Below, in pieces: positions 29,795 through 43,159 of a stretch of 64,000 bases of DNA. The notes beneath the pieces are model-generated. The model was not told the DNA's origin, did no database searches, and was given only the letters and a program-made list of their open reading frames with translations. Position numbers and translations under genes: made by a program. Numbering within the stretch: the first letter of the stretch is position 1; each line of letters opens with the position of its first letter. Location of the stretch: NCBI RefSeq assembly GCF_039555335.1, contig NW_027305505.1, forward strand, positions 146,501-210,500. Direction: 5' to 3'. The DNA is from Amphiura filiformis. Lineage: Eukaryota > Echinodermata > Ophiuroidea > Amphilepidida > Amphiuridae.

Positions 29795-30888
29795 CAAAAA
29801 GAATAAAAAAGAAAGAAAGAAAAATAGCATTACATGGATTCGAACTCGAGATCTCGGGGGCGAGAAGCAAAGCCAGTAACTATATGCCACCGGGAGACTG
29901 ATGACAATTGCACTCGATTTCAGCGTATTTAATCCTATCGTTGCAATGCTACTGTATTGTGTTATCGAGCTTCGATCCAATGAAATCATTCATTAAAACT
30001 CATGTTTTGGTCGTATTCAGCATTTATCTAACGTATATTTTGAATATACACGGTCACATTATACATACCTTCCTAACTTTGATATGTTTATTGGTAATTA
30101 TTCCTCCATACAAATGAGCACGGTCTACCATAACGTTAAATAAATATATATTACTTTTTAAGTTATATTATTCTGGTAGACCGTTATTGCGTCATTAATT
30201 CTTGTTATCCTTGTTATAAATAAATTCGCATGAATAACAACAGCTCAACCATAGTGTAGTGGTTTGCTTACTGCCTTCTGATCATGAGGGCTACGGTTCG
30301 AAGCTCATTGTCGCCGATATGTTTACTTTTAAATCCTGCTCTTTATCTCTTTTTTTAATTTTTGAATACCAATAATAAGCACATTTAAAATGTGTAATTG
30401 TATATAATTGTATATACACTTTTTGGCATGGCATTGTTACGTTGAATTAGCGTGTCTGTGATGGGTAGTTGAAGGCCTATATTAAAGAGTTTAACGTGCA
30501 TTCCGATAATAGCATTTGAAATAGGGTAATGAGTTTGAAAGATCAATGATGAGACAAACATCATGATTCTGTTCTATTTATTTCTATATTTTCTTAATTT
30601 CTTATTTGGTTTGCTTTTATTATGTTTGTAAATTCTACCAAAGGAGAATTTATATGTCCACTCTAATATAAGCAATCAATGTGTCAAATATTCCTTGAAA
30701 AATGCATGCATTGCAGGGTTAGATATTCAAAAAATGTTTATTTTAATAATTTTTTAAAATTGGCTAATCATGTAATGCATAATGAAATTATCTTGACATC
30801 ACTGAAAAAATTATGAAAATCGAGCAACGCGTTCGAGAGTTATGGCGATTTTATTGATATTAATAGATTATTTTTTCGCATCCCTATA
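28997..30888 (+). repeat. Array unit 11
   Basis: The MITE is 28997-29257. The AAAG tract is 29662-29824. The T-rich segment near 29391-29410 is altered (TTTTATTTTATATATTT replaces TTTGTCAAACTAAATATTT). Confidence 0.93.
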
Positions 30889-32776
30889 CAATCAAGTGCA
30901 AATTTGCTGGGACACTTTCATAGTTCAATGACCTCCCCCGCACCCCTTATTCAATGTTGTATACCAAACGCCTCATTTTGTAAATGGCCTATATTTTTGC
31001 TCCAACATTGGTTGGTGGGGAGGGAGGGATTCGAAATAGGTTGGAAACTATACAAATAAAATGTCACATGGTGAACTTCATATGACCGGTTTTATTGAAC
31101 AGAGGGCGCGAAATATGAACAAGTGTCCCAGGGAAATTTGCACTTGATTGTATTGAAAAAGACAAAAAATAATCTAGTACTTTCAGTAAAATTACCATAA
31201 CTCGCAAACGCGTTGCTCGATTGACATGATTTTTTCACTAATTTAAAACAAATAACATTGCGCATATTTTGGTTACTTTAATTATGTTTTTTTGTCAAAC
31301 TAAATATTTTTAGGTATCAAAACGCTGTAATATATGCATTATTTAAGGCATATTTGACACATGATTGCTATTATAAGCGAATTATCTCAAAATTCACTTT
31401 TAAAACAATTTAAAACTAATCAAAATTAAATCATATTGGAAATATAGAGTACAATCAGTTAAAAAATACCTACTGAAATAAAAAAAAATCATAAAACAAA
31501 ACAATTGTTTCCTTTAGTTCATTGATAAATGTAAATGTAAATTGGCAACATAAAGGAAAAAAGAAAGAAAGAAAGAAAGAAAGAAAGAAAAGAAAGAAAA
31601 GAAAAGAAAAGAAAAGACTTAAAAAAAAAGAACACAAGAAAGAACAAAAGAAAGAACTAAAGCAAGAAAAGAAAAGAAAGAAAGACAAAAAAGAATAAAA
31701 AAGAAAGAAAGAAAAATAGCATTACATGGATTCGAACTCGAGATCTCGGGGCGAGAAGCAAAGCCAGTAACTATATGCCACCGGGAGACTGATGACAATT
31801 GCACTCGATTTCAGCGTATTTAATCCTATCGTTGCAATGCTACTGTATTGTGTTATCGAGCTTCGATCCAATGAAATCATTCATTAAAACTCATGTTTTG
31901 GTCGTATTCAGCATTTATCTAACGTATATTTTGAATATACACGGTCACATTATACATACCTTCCTAACTTTGATATGTTTATTGGTAATTATTCCTCCAT
32001 ACAAATGAGCACGGTCTACCATAACGTTAAATAAATATATATTACTTTTTAAGTTATATTATTCTGGTAGACCGTTATTGCGTCATTAATTCTTGTTATC
32101 CTTGTTATAAATAAATTCGCATGAATAACAACAGCTCAACCATAGTGTAGTGGTTTGCTTACTGCCTTCTGATCATGAGGGCTACGGTTCGAAGCTCATT
32201 GTCGCCGATATGTTTACTTTTAAATCCTGCTCTTTATCTCTTTTTTTGTTTTTGAATACCAATAATAAGCACATTTAAAATGTGTAATTGTATATAATTG
32301 TATATACACTTTTTGGCATGGCATTGTTACGTTGAATTAGCGTGTCTGTGATGGGTAGTTGAAGGCCTATATTAAAGAGTTTAACGTGCATTCCGATAAT
32401 AGCATTTGAAATAGGGTAATGAGTTTGAAAGATCAATGATGAGACAAACATCATGATTCTGTTCTATTTATTTCTATATTTTCTTAATTTCTTATTTGGT
32501 TTGCTTTTATTATGTTTGTAAATTCTACCAAAGGAGAATTTATATGTCCACTCTAATATAAGCAATCAATGTGTCAAATATTCCTTGAAAAATGCATGCA
32601 TTGCAGGGTTAGATATTCAAAAAATGTTTATTTTAATAATTTTTTAAAATTGGCTAATCATGTAATGCATAATGAAATTATCTTGACATCACTGAAAAAT
32701 TATGAAAATCGAGCAACGCGTTCGAGAGTTATGGCGATTTTATTGATATTAATAGATTATTTTTCGCATCCCTATA
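30889..32776 (+). repeat. Array unit 12 (degenerate AAAG tract)
   Basis: The MITE is 30889-31150. The purine tract 31557-31717 is broken up: after AAAG and AAAAG repeats come ACTT, ACAC and ACTAAAGC interruptions unlike any other unit. Outside the tract the unit is ordinary. Confidence 0.93.
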
Positions 32777-33491
32777 CAATCAAGTGCAAATTTGCTGGGA
32801 CACTTTCATAGTTCAATGACCCTCCCCACCCCTTATTCAATGTTGTATACCAAACGCCTCATTTTGTAAATGGCCTATATTTTTGCTCCAACATTGGTTG
32901 GTGGGGGAGGAGGATTCGAAATAGGTTGGAAACTATACAAATAAAATGTCACATGGTGAACTTCATATGACCGGTTTTATTGAACAGAGGGCGCGAAATA
33001 TGAACAAGTGTCCCAGGGAAATTTGCACTTGATTGTATTGAAAAAGACAAAAAATAATCTAGTACTTTCAGTAAAATTACCATAACTCGCAAACGCGTTG
33101 CTCGATTGACATGATTTTTTCACTAATTTAAAACAAATAACATTGCGCATATTTTGGTTACTTTAATTGTCATTGTTTGTCAAACTAAATATTTTTAGGT
33201 ATCAAAACGCTGTAATATATGCATTATTTAAGGCATATTTGACACATGATTGCTATTATAAGCGAATTATCTCAAAATTCACTTTTAAAACAATTTAAAA
33301 CTAATCAAAATTAAATCATATTGGAAATATAGAGTACAATCAGTTAAAAATACCTACTGAAATAAAAAAAAAAATCATAAAACAAAACAATTGTTTCCCT
33401 TTAGTTCATTGATAAATGTAAATGTAAATTGGCAACATAAAGGAAAAAAGAAAGAAAGAAAGAAAGAAAGAAAGAAAAAGAAAGAAAAAAA

Positions 33492-33567
<76 letters not shown>

Positions 33568-34669
33568 CAAAAAAAGAATAAAAAAGAAAAAAAGAAAGAA
33601 AAAAATAGCATTACATGGATTCGAACTCGAGATCTCGGGGCGAGAAGCAAAGCCAGTAACTATATGCCACCGGAGACTGATGACAATTGCACTCGATTTC
33701 AGCGTATTTAATCCTATCGTTGCAATGCTACTGTATTGTGTTATCGAGCTTCGATCCAATGAAATCATTCATTAAAACTCATGTTTTGGTCGTATTCAGC
33801 ATTTATCTAACGTATATTTTGAATATACACGGTCACATTATACATACCTTCCTAACTTTGATATGTTTATTGGTAATTATTCCTCCATACAAATGAGCAC
33901 GGTCTACCATAACGTTAAATAAATATATATTACTTTTTAAGTTATATTATTCTGGTAGACCGTTATTGCGTCATTAATTCTTGTTATCCTTGTTATAAAT
34001 AAATTCGCATGAATAACAACAGCTCAACCATAGTGTAGTGGTTTGCTTACTGCCTTCTGATCATGAGGGCTACGGTTCGAAGCTCATTGTCGCCGATATG
34101 TTTACTTTTAAATCCTGCTCTTTATCTCTTTTTTAATTTTTGAATACCAATAATAAGCACATTTAAAATGTGTAATTGTATATAATTGTATATACACTTT
34201 TTGGCATGGCATTGTTACGTTGAATTAGCGTGTCTGTGATGGGTAGTTGAAGGCCTATATTAAAGAGTTTAACGTGCATTCCGATAATAGCATTTGAAAT
34301 AGGGTAATGAGTTTGAAAGATCAATGATGAGACAAACATCATGATTCTGTTCTATTTATTTCTATATTTTCTTAATTTCTTATTTGGTTTGCTTTTATTA
34401 TGTTTGTAAATTCTACCAAAGGAGAATTTATATGTCCACTCTAATATAAGCAATCAATGTGTCAAATATTCCTTGAAAAATGCATGCATTGCAGGGTTAG
34501 ATATTCAAAAAAATGTTTATTTTAATAATTTTTTAAAAATTGGCTAATCATGTAATGCATAATGAAATTATCTTGACATCACTGAAAAAATTATGAAAAT
34601 CGAGCAACGCGTTCGAGAGTTATGGCGATTTTATTGATATTAATAGATTATTTTTTCGCATCCCCTATA
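32777..34669 (+). repeat. Array unit 13
   Basis: The MITE is 32777-33035, with the CCCTCCCCACCCC subtype shared with unit 4. The AAAG tract is 33444-33605 with A-rich interruptions at its right end. Confidence 0.93.
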
Positions 34670-35380
34670 CAATCAAGTGCAAATTTGCTGGGACACTTTC
34701 ATAGTTCAATGACCCTCCCCGCACCCCTTATTCAATGTTGTATACCAAACGCCTCATTTTGTAAATGGCCTATATTTTTGCTCCAACATTGGTTGGTGGG
34801 GGAGGGAGGGGATTCGAAATAGGTTGGAAACTATACAAATAAAATGTCACATGGTGAACTTCATATGACCGGTTTTATTGAACAGAGGGCGCGAAATATG
34901 AACAAGTGTCCCAGGTAAATTTGCACTTGATTGTATTGAAAAAGACAAAAAATAATCTAGTACTTTCAGTAAAATTACCATAACTCGCAAACGCGTTGCT
35001 CGATTGACATGATTTTTCACTAATTTAAAACAAATAACATTGCGCATATTTTGGTTACTTTAATTGTCATTTTTGTCAAACTAAATATTTTTAGGTATCA
35101 AAACGCTGTAATATATGCATTATTTAAGGCATATTTGACACATGATTGCTATTATAAGCGAATTATCTCAAAATTCACTTTTAAAACAATTTAAAACTAA
35201 TCAAAATTAAATCATATTGGAAATATAGAGTACAATCAGTTAAAAATACCTACTGAAATAAAAAAAATCATAAAACAAAACAATTGTTTCCCTTTAGTTC
35301 ATTGATAAATGTAAATGTAAATTGGCAACATAAAGGAAAAAAGAAAGAAAGAAAGAAAGAAAGAAAGAAAAGAAAGAAAA

Positions 35381-35460
<80 letters not shown>

Positions 35461-36553
35461 CAAAAAGAATAAAAAGAAAGAAAGAAAAATAGCATTACAT
35501 GGATTCGAACTCGAGATCTCGGGGCGAGAAGCAAAGCCAGTAACTATATGCCACCGGGAGACTGATGACAATTGCACTCGATTTCAGCGTATTTAATCCT
35601 ATCGTTGCAATGCTACTGTATTGTGTTATCGAGCTTCGATCCAATGAAATCATTCATTAAAACTCATGTTTTGGTCGTATTCAGCATTTATCTAACGTAT
35701 ATATTTTGAATATACACGGTCACATTATACATACCTTCCTAACTTTGATATGTTTATTGGTAATTATTCCTCCATACAAATGAGCACGGTCTACCATAAC
35801 GTTAAATAAATATATATTACTTTTTAAGTTATATTATTCTGGTAGACCGTTATTGCGTCATTAATTCTTGTTATCCTTGTTATAAATAAATTCGCATGAA
35901 TAACAACAGCTCAACCATAGTGTAGTGGTTTGCTTACTGCCTTCTGATCATGAGGGCTACGGTTCGAAGCTCATTGTCGCCGATATGTTTACTTTTAAAT
36001 CCTGCTCTTTATCTCTTTTTTAATTTTTGAATACCAATAATAAGCACATTTAAAATGTGTAATTGTATATAATTGTATATACACTTTTTGGCATGGCATT
36101 GTTACGTTGAATTAGCGTGTCTGTGATGGGTAGTTGAAGGCCTATATTAAAGAGTTTAACGTGCATTCCGATAATAGCATTTGAAATAGGGTAATGAGTT
36201 TGAAAGATCAATGATGAGACAAACATCATGATTCTGTTCTATTTATTTCTATATTTTCTTAATTTCTTATTTGGTTTGCTTTTATTATGTTTGTAAATTC
36301 TACCAAAGGAGAATTTATATGTCCACTCTAATATAAGCAATCAATGTGTCAAATATTCCTTGAAAAATGCATGCATTGCAGGGTTAGATATTCAAAAAAT
36401 GTTTATTTTAATAATTTTTTAAAATTGGCTAATCATGTAATGCATAATGAAATTATCTTGACATCACTGAAAAATTATGAAAATCGAGCAACGCGTTCGA
36501 GAGTTATGGCGATTTTATTGATATTAATAGATTATTTTTTCGCATCCCCTATA
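34670..36553 (+). repeat. Array unit 14
   Basis: The MITE is 34670-34933 (CCCAGGTAAATT near 34912). The AAAG tract is 35337-35489. A two-base TA insertion near 35700 breaks the 69-codon open frame that the other 15 units share, with no other change nearby. Confidence 0.93.
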
Positions 36554-37227
36554 CAATCAAGTGCAAATTTGCTGGGACACTTTCATAGTTCAATGGACCT
36601 CCCCGCACCCCTTATTCAATGTTGTATACCAAACGCCTCATTTTGTAAATGGCCTATATTTTTGCTCCAACATTGGTTGGTGGGGAGGGAGGATTCGAAA
36701 TAGGTTGGAAACTATACAAATAAAATGTCACATGGTGAACTTCATATGACCGGTTTTATTGAACAGAGGGCGCGAAATATGAACAAGTGTCCCAGGGAAA
36801 TTTGCACTTGATTGTATTGAAAAAGACAAAAAATAATCTAGTACTTTCAGTAAAATTACCATAACTCGCAAACGCGTTGCTCGATTGACATGATTTTTTC
36901 ACTAATTTAAAACAAATAACATTGCGCATATTTTGGTTACTTTAATTGTCATTTCTTGTCAAACTAAATATTTTTAGGTATCAAAACGCTGTAATATATG
37001 CATTATTTAAGGCATATTTGACACATGATTGCTATTATAAGCGAATTATCTCAAAATTCACTTTTAAAACAATTTAAAACTAATCAAAATTAAATCATAT
37101 TGGAAATATAGAGTACAATCAGTTAAAAATACCTACTGAAATAAAAAAAAAATCATAAAACAAAACAATTGTTTCCCTTTAGTTCATTGATAAATGTAAA
37201 TGTAAATTGGCAACATAAAGGAAAAAA

Positions 37228-37259
<32 letters not shown>

Positions 37260-37273
37260 AAAAGAAAGAAAAA

Positions 37274-37353
<80 letters not shown>

Positions 37354-38443
37354 CAAAAGAATAAAAAAGAAAGAAAGAAAAATAGCATTACATGGATTCG
37401 AACTCGAGATCTCCGGGTCGAGAAGCAAAGCCAGTAACTATATGCCACCGGGAGACTGATGACAATTGCACTCGATTTCAGCGTATTTAATCCTATCGTT
37501 GCAATGCTACTGTATTGTGTTATCGAGCTTCGATCCAATGAAATCATTCATTAAAACTCATGTTTTGGTCGTATTCAGCATTTATCTAACGTATATTTTG
37601 AATATACACGGTCACATTATACATACCTTCCTAACTTTGATATGTTTATTGGTAATTATTCCTCCATACAAATGAGCACGGTCTACCATAACGTTAAATA
37701 AATATATATTACTTTTTAAGTTATATTATTCTGGTAGACCGTTATTGCGTCATTAATTCTTGTTATCCTTGTTATAAATAAATTCGCATGAATAACAACA
37801 GCTCAACCATAGTGTAGTGGTTTGCTTACTGCCTTCTGATCATGAGGGCTACGGTTCGAAGCTCATTGTCGCCGATATGTTTACTTTTAAATCCTGCTCT
37901 TTATCTCTTTTTTAATTTTTGAATACCAATAATAAGCACATTTAAAATGTGTAATTGTATATAATTGTATATACACTTTTTGGCATGGCATTGTTACGTT
38001 GAATTAGCGTGTCTGTGATGGGTAGTTGAAGGCCTATATTAAAGAGTTTAACGTGCATTCCGATAATAGCATTTGAAATAGGGTAATGAGTTTGAAAGAT
38101 CAATGATGAGACAAACATCATGATTCTGTTCTATTTATTTCTATATTTTCTTAATTTCTTATTTGGTTTGCTTTTATTATGTTTGTAAATTCTACCAAAG
38201 GAGAATTTATATGTCCACTCTAATATAAGCAATCAATGTGTCAAATATTCCTTGAAAAATGCATGCATTGCAGGGTTAGATATTCAAAAAATGTTTATTT
38301 TAATAATTTTTTAAAATTGGCTAATCATGTAATGCATAATGAAATTATCTTGACATCACTGAAAAATTATGAAAATCGAGCAACGCGTTCGAGAGTTATG
38401 GCGATTTTATTGATATTAATAGATTATTTTTCGCATCCCTATA
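36554..38443 (+). repeat. Array unit 15
   Basis: The MITE is 36554-36814 (AATGGACCTCCCC). The AAAG tract is 37222-37382. The tRNA-like head has CTCCGGGTCGAG near 37412. Confidence 0.93.
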
Positions 38444-39177
38444 CAATCAAGTGCAAATTTGCTGGGACACTTTCATAGTTCAATGACCCTCCCCGCACCC
38501 CTTATTCAATGTTGTATACCAAACGCCTCATTTTGTAAATGGCCTATATTTTTGCTCCAACATTGGTTGGTGGGGGAGGGAGGGGATTCGAAATAGGTTG
38601 GAAACTATACAAATAAAATGTCACATGGTGAACTTCATATGACCGGTTTTATTGAACAGAGGGCGCGAAATATGAACAAGTGTCCCAGGAAATTTGCACT
38701 TGATTGTATTGAAAAGACAAAAAATAATCTAGTACTTTCAGTAAAATTACCATAACTCGCAAACGCGTTGCTCGATTGACATGATTTTTTCACTAATTTA
38801 AAACAAATAACATTGCGCATATTTTGGTTACTTTAATTGTCATTTTTGTCAAACTAAATATTTTTAGGTATCAAAACGCTGCAATATATGCATTATTTAA
38901 GGCATATTTGACACATGATTGCTATTATAAGCGAATTATCTCAAAATTCACTTTTAAAACAATTTAAAACTAATCAAAATTAAATCATATTGGAAATATA
39001 GAGTACAATCAGTTAAAAATACCTACTGAAATAAAAAAAAATCATAAAACAAAACAATTGTTTCCTTTAGTTCATTGATAAATGTAAATGTAAATTGGCA
39101 ACATAAAGGAAAAAAGAAAGAAAGAAAGAAAGAAAGAAAGAAAAGAAAGAAAAAGAAAGAAAGAAAGAAAGAAAGAA

Positions 39178-39241
<64 letters not shown>

Positions 39242-40336
39242 CAAAAGAATAAAAAAGAAAGAAAGAAACATAGCATTACATGGATTCGAACTCGAGATCT
39301 CGGGGCGAGAAGCAAAGCCAGTAACTATATGCCACCGGGAGACTGATGACAATTGCACTCGATTTCAGCGTATTTAATCCTATCATTGCAATGCTACTGT
39401 ATTGTGTTATCGAGCTTCGATCCAATGAAATCATTCATTAAAACTCATGTTTTGGTCGTATTCAGCATTTATCTAACGTATATTTTGAATATACACGGTC
39501 ACATTATACATACCTTCCTAACTTTGATATGTTTATTGGTAATTATTCCTCCATACAAATGAGCACGGTCTACCATAACGTTAAATAAATATATATTACT
39601 TTTTAAGTTATATTATTCTGGTAGACCGTTATTGCGTCATTAATTCTTGTTATCCTTGTTATAAATAAATTCGCATGAATAACAACAGCTCAACCATAGT
39701 GTAGTGGTTTGCTTACTGCCTTCTGATCATGAGGGCTACGGTTCGAAGCTCATTGTCGCCGATATGTTTACTTTTAAATCCTGCTCTTTATCTCTTTTTT
39801 TTAATTTTTGAATACCAATAATAAGCACATTTAAAATGTGTAATTGTATATAATTGTATATACACTTTTTGGCATGGCATTGTTACGTTGAATTAGCGTG
39901 TCTGTGATGGGTAGTTGAAGGCCTATATTAAAGAGTTTAACGTGCATTCCGATAATAGCATTTGAAATAGGGTAATGAGTTTGAAAGATCAATGATGAGA
40001 CAAACATCATGATTCTGTTCTATTTATTTCTATATTTTCTTAATTTCTTATTTGGTTTGCTTTTATTATGTTTGTAAATTCTACCAAAGGAGAATTTATA
40101 TGTCCACTCTAATATAAGCAATCAATGTGTCAAATATTCCTTGAAAAATGCATGCATTGCAGGGTTAGATATTCAAAAAAATGTTTATTTTAATAATTTT
40201 TTAAAATTGGCTAATCATGTAATGCATAATGAAATTATCTTGACATCACTGAAAAAATTATGAAAATCGAGCAACGCGTTCGAGAGTTATGGCGATTTTA
40301 TTGATATTAATAGATTATTTTTTCGCATCCCCTATA
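38444..40336 (+). repeat. Array unit 16
   Basis: The MITE is 38444-38706 (CCCAGGAAATT). The AAAG tract 39110-39270 has an internal AAAAG phase break and ends GAAACATAGC. It shares CCTATCATTGCAATG with unit 10. Confidence 0.93.
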
Positions 40337-40600
40337 CAATCAAGTGCAAATTTGCTGGGACACTTTCATAGTTCAATGACCCTCCCCGCACCCCTTATTC
40401 AATGTTGTATACCAAACGCCTCATTTTGTAAATGGCCTATATTTTTGCTCCAACATTGGTTGGTGGGGGAGGGAGGGGATTCGAAATAGGTTGGAAACTA
40501 TACAAATAAAATGTCACATGGTGAACTTCATATGACCGGTTTTATTGAACAGAGGGCGCGAAATATGAACAAGTGTCCCAGGGAAATTTGCACTTGATTG
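40337..40600 (+). mobile_element. Terminal MITE closing the array
   Basis: The 264-bp element has ends CAATCAAGTGCAAATTT and AAATTTGCACTTGATTG, flanked by TA on both sides. Its right TA (40601-40602) joins directly to the CXC-family gene relic, without any spacer sequence. This mirrors the left end of the array. Confidence 0.93.
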
Positions 40601-40602
40601 TA

Positions 40603-40755
40603 GCTTGAACAGGTCTGGAATATTTGGATTTACCACAAAAGGTCTTGACTCCAAACATATGCTTGCATATGCGCCCGCAGAATGTGTTGATGTCACGCGC
40701 CAGAAGTTGGAGGGATTTTATGAATCCCCCCCTGGTTGGCTCTTGAAGCGTTTGC
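40603..40755 (-). pseudogene. CXC-family gene fragment right of the array
   Basis: The minus strand encodes a segment containing INTFCGRICKHMFGVKTFCGK and SKYSRPVQ, nearly identical to the + strand copy at 50783-50934. In that copy the sequence runs straight on into the part found at 10763-10832, so these two pieces were one before the array arrived. The left (N-terminal) continuation is cut at 40755 by the L2-like LINE and resumes at 49334. Confidence 0.82.
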
Positions 40756-42285
40756 ATGGCTGCCATGCTTGTACACAGTGTTAGCTTTTCACTGTTGTTG
40801 TTGGCATTACAGTCAATTACACTTGTTATTCCATCAATTGATCAGTCTAATCATCTGAATGATCAATATCTTCATCTTCAAAGTATTTATCTGTGTGATA
40901 ATCCAGCTGATTATCACTCTACCACAATGTGTTATACTAGGAGTGATCTCCTTAAGTACAATACTGGTATTTCAACTACACGTAGACTGCCTCAAGAAGT
41001 TTGGTGCAACATTAAGTCACTTGGTTTAAATAAACAGAAACCAACTCGTCGAGGAAAGAACAAGATACTTTCAAACAACTTTCCAATTATGAGCTGTGTG
41101 GCTCCATCTGCATCACCTGCAACGATTTCTCATTCCAATGAGCAAACTGTTCAGCAAAACCAATGTGAGCACTCATCAGGTAACCATAGCAACATGAAGT
41201 TAGGTCTATGGAATGCCCAGTCTGTGGGCAATAAAGGGGACACAATAACTGATATAATATTGAATGCGGACTTGGACTTCTTCTTCCTCAAGGAAACCTG
41301 GCTCCGTTCTGATGATCGTGTCATCACTGGGCAAATGTGTCCTCCCGGTTACTCATTTTTGGGTGTACCCCGTAACTCTGTCCATCGCGGTGGAGGAACT
41401 GCCTGTGTTTTCAAGAGCCAACTGAGTCTCGAACTCTGCGAAGAAAAACTACCTAAAAGTGACACTTTTGAACATTCATTATTTTATATGAAGAACCTTT
41501 ACTTTGTTGTTGTGTATAGATCATCATCTTTAAAGCAAATGCCTCAATTATTTCATGCTTTTGAGATATTTCTCAATGCAGTTGACCTCCTTCCTGGACG
41601 ATCAGTGGTATTGGGTGACTATGTCTCCCAGACTATGTAAAGAACTTGATGGTTGCTACACAAGAATGCTTAGAACAGTATACAACATCAATTGGAGAAC
41701 AAAGAACTGTATGGTGACCTACCGAAACTTTCACAGAAGATCAGAGAGAGAAGGACACGTTTCGCCGGGCACGCGTACAGAAGCAAAAATGGACCTGTAG
41801 CTAAGCTGATCCATTGGACACCAAAACATGGAAGCAGAAAACTTGGTAGACCCCCTCTAACATACGTGGATGTATTGAAACAGGACACTGGACTGGATGT
41901 TATGGATTTGGGAAAGGCCATGCAGGACAGAAGGGGTTGGCGTGCTGTTGTAGTTCGAGGACACCACTCATCTTAAGCAAGTAAGCAAGGGTGACTTCAA
42001 TATCCATATGGACATGCCCAATGAAAGCGACACCAAATCTATGCTTGCTATCCTTGAGTCTCTTAATTTCGAGCAACTTGTTGATGAGCCCACTCATGTT
42101 ATTAAAGGGACACTTTGGATTTGGTTATGGTTAAAGAGAATGATCATGTTGTCAAGCCATATGACATCCACCCTGTTCATGTTTCTGATCATTTTCTCAT
42201 ACTTTGTGACATTGATTTTAAGAATATTGATCCTGTTGCTTTTGAGGAAGACCTTGTGTTCAAGCTCAATACCACTGATGATTCC
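40756..42285 (+). pseudogene. L2-like ORF2 N-terminus and endonuclease, split
   Basis: The first 140 residues include YTRSDLLKY and RRGKNK, the basic leader that precedes the endonuclease in L2/CR1 proteins. From about residue 152 the apurinic-type endonuclease follows: LGLWNAQSVGNK with its Asn, then FFFLKETWL with the catalytic Glu, then RNSVHRGGGTAC and LYFVVVYR. The next motif (GDFNIH) is cut after VVLGD by the insertion at 41621 and resumes at 41989 with GDFNIHMDM and VDEPTH. A frameshift near 42110 then precedes the SDHFLI motif. The reading frame is broken again at 42286 by a TIR element. It normally nicks target DNA for reverse transcription; this copy is dead. Confidence 0.85.
41613..41996 (+). 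mobile_element. 5'-truncated LINE tail inserted with 8-bp target duplication
   Basis: GGGTGACT occurs at 41613-41620 and again at 41989-41996, flanking a 368-bp insert. The insert encodes the end of a different non-LTR ORF2: LDGCYTRMLRTVYNINWR, ELYGDLPKLSQKIRERRTRF, GRPPLTYVDVLKQDTGLD and DRRGWRAVV. A stop and a TAAGCAAGTAAGCAA tail follow, typical of these elements. It splits the GDFNIH motif of the host LINE. One frameshift near 41690 separates the first and second part. Confidence 0.88.
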
Positions 42286-42430
42286 TAGTCCAGTTGACAT
42301 GTCTCGAACCTTGCAATAGTTGGTACTATGAAGTTTTTTTTCTTGATTTGTGATCCCAAGGGGTCCCTGAGCAAAATTAGCTTAGTTGCCAAATTTGCAA
42401 CTTTGGGCAACTCTTGTAATTTGCATAAAT

Positions 42431-43030
42431 CCAATATGGCCGCCGTCGGCCATTTTGAATATACATGTATAACTTTTGAGCCCCTTGATCAAAATTAATG
42501 TGTGGTACATCATTTTAAGGGTTATTTGGTACGAGGAAGCCATTTTGGGGGTTGTTGTTCTCCTCAAATGTTGGGATCAGTTCAAATCCAAGATGGCTGC
42601 CATCCGCCATCTTGAAAATATAATTTCTGAACCCCTTGGCCAAAACTAATGTATAATATATCATTTTAAGGGTTTTCTGGTATGAGGAATCCATTTATGG
42701 GGTTGCTGTTATCCTCAAAGGACGGGATCAATTCAAATCCAAGATGGCTGCCATCCGCCATCTTAAACTATAACTTTTGAACCCTTGGCCAAAACTTATA
42801 TACAATATGTCATTTCAAAGGTTTTCTGGTATGAGGAATCCATTTCTGGGTTGCTGTTCTCCTCAAAGGTCGAGATCAATTCAAATCCAAGATGTCTGCC
42901 ATCCGCCATCTTGAAAATGTAACTTTTTAACCCCTTGGCCAAAGCTAATGTAAAATATAATTTCAGGGGTTGTCTGCTTTGAGGAATTCATTTATGGGTT
43001 TCTTGTTCGGTCTTAAAAGGTCTTGATCCG
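42431..43030 (+). repeat. Left subterminal repeats with CCAAGATGGCTGCCAT motif
   Basis: Four copies of a unit of about 150 bp start at 42431, 42588, 42739 and 42887. Each holds CCAAGATGGC..CCATCCGCCATCTTG, itself nearly palindromic, plus a TTCTGGTATGAGGAATCCATTT segment. Inverted versions are on the right side (47140-47520). Such repeats are often binding sites for a transposase, which is an inference here. Confidence 0.85.
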
Positions 43031-43159
43031 CTAGATGGATATGAAAAATACATTTCCTGTTTCTTTTCCACCTCAGGTAAATATTAAGTCCAACTCAAGA
43101 TCACAGCCTGGTAACCTGTGAACCCTTTGCCCTGAAAGTACATCCCTTGTATAGTACCT

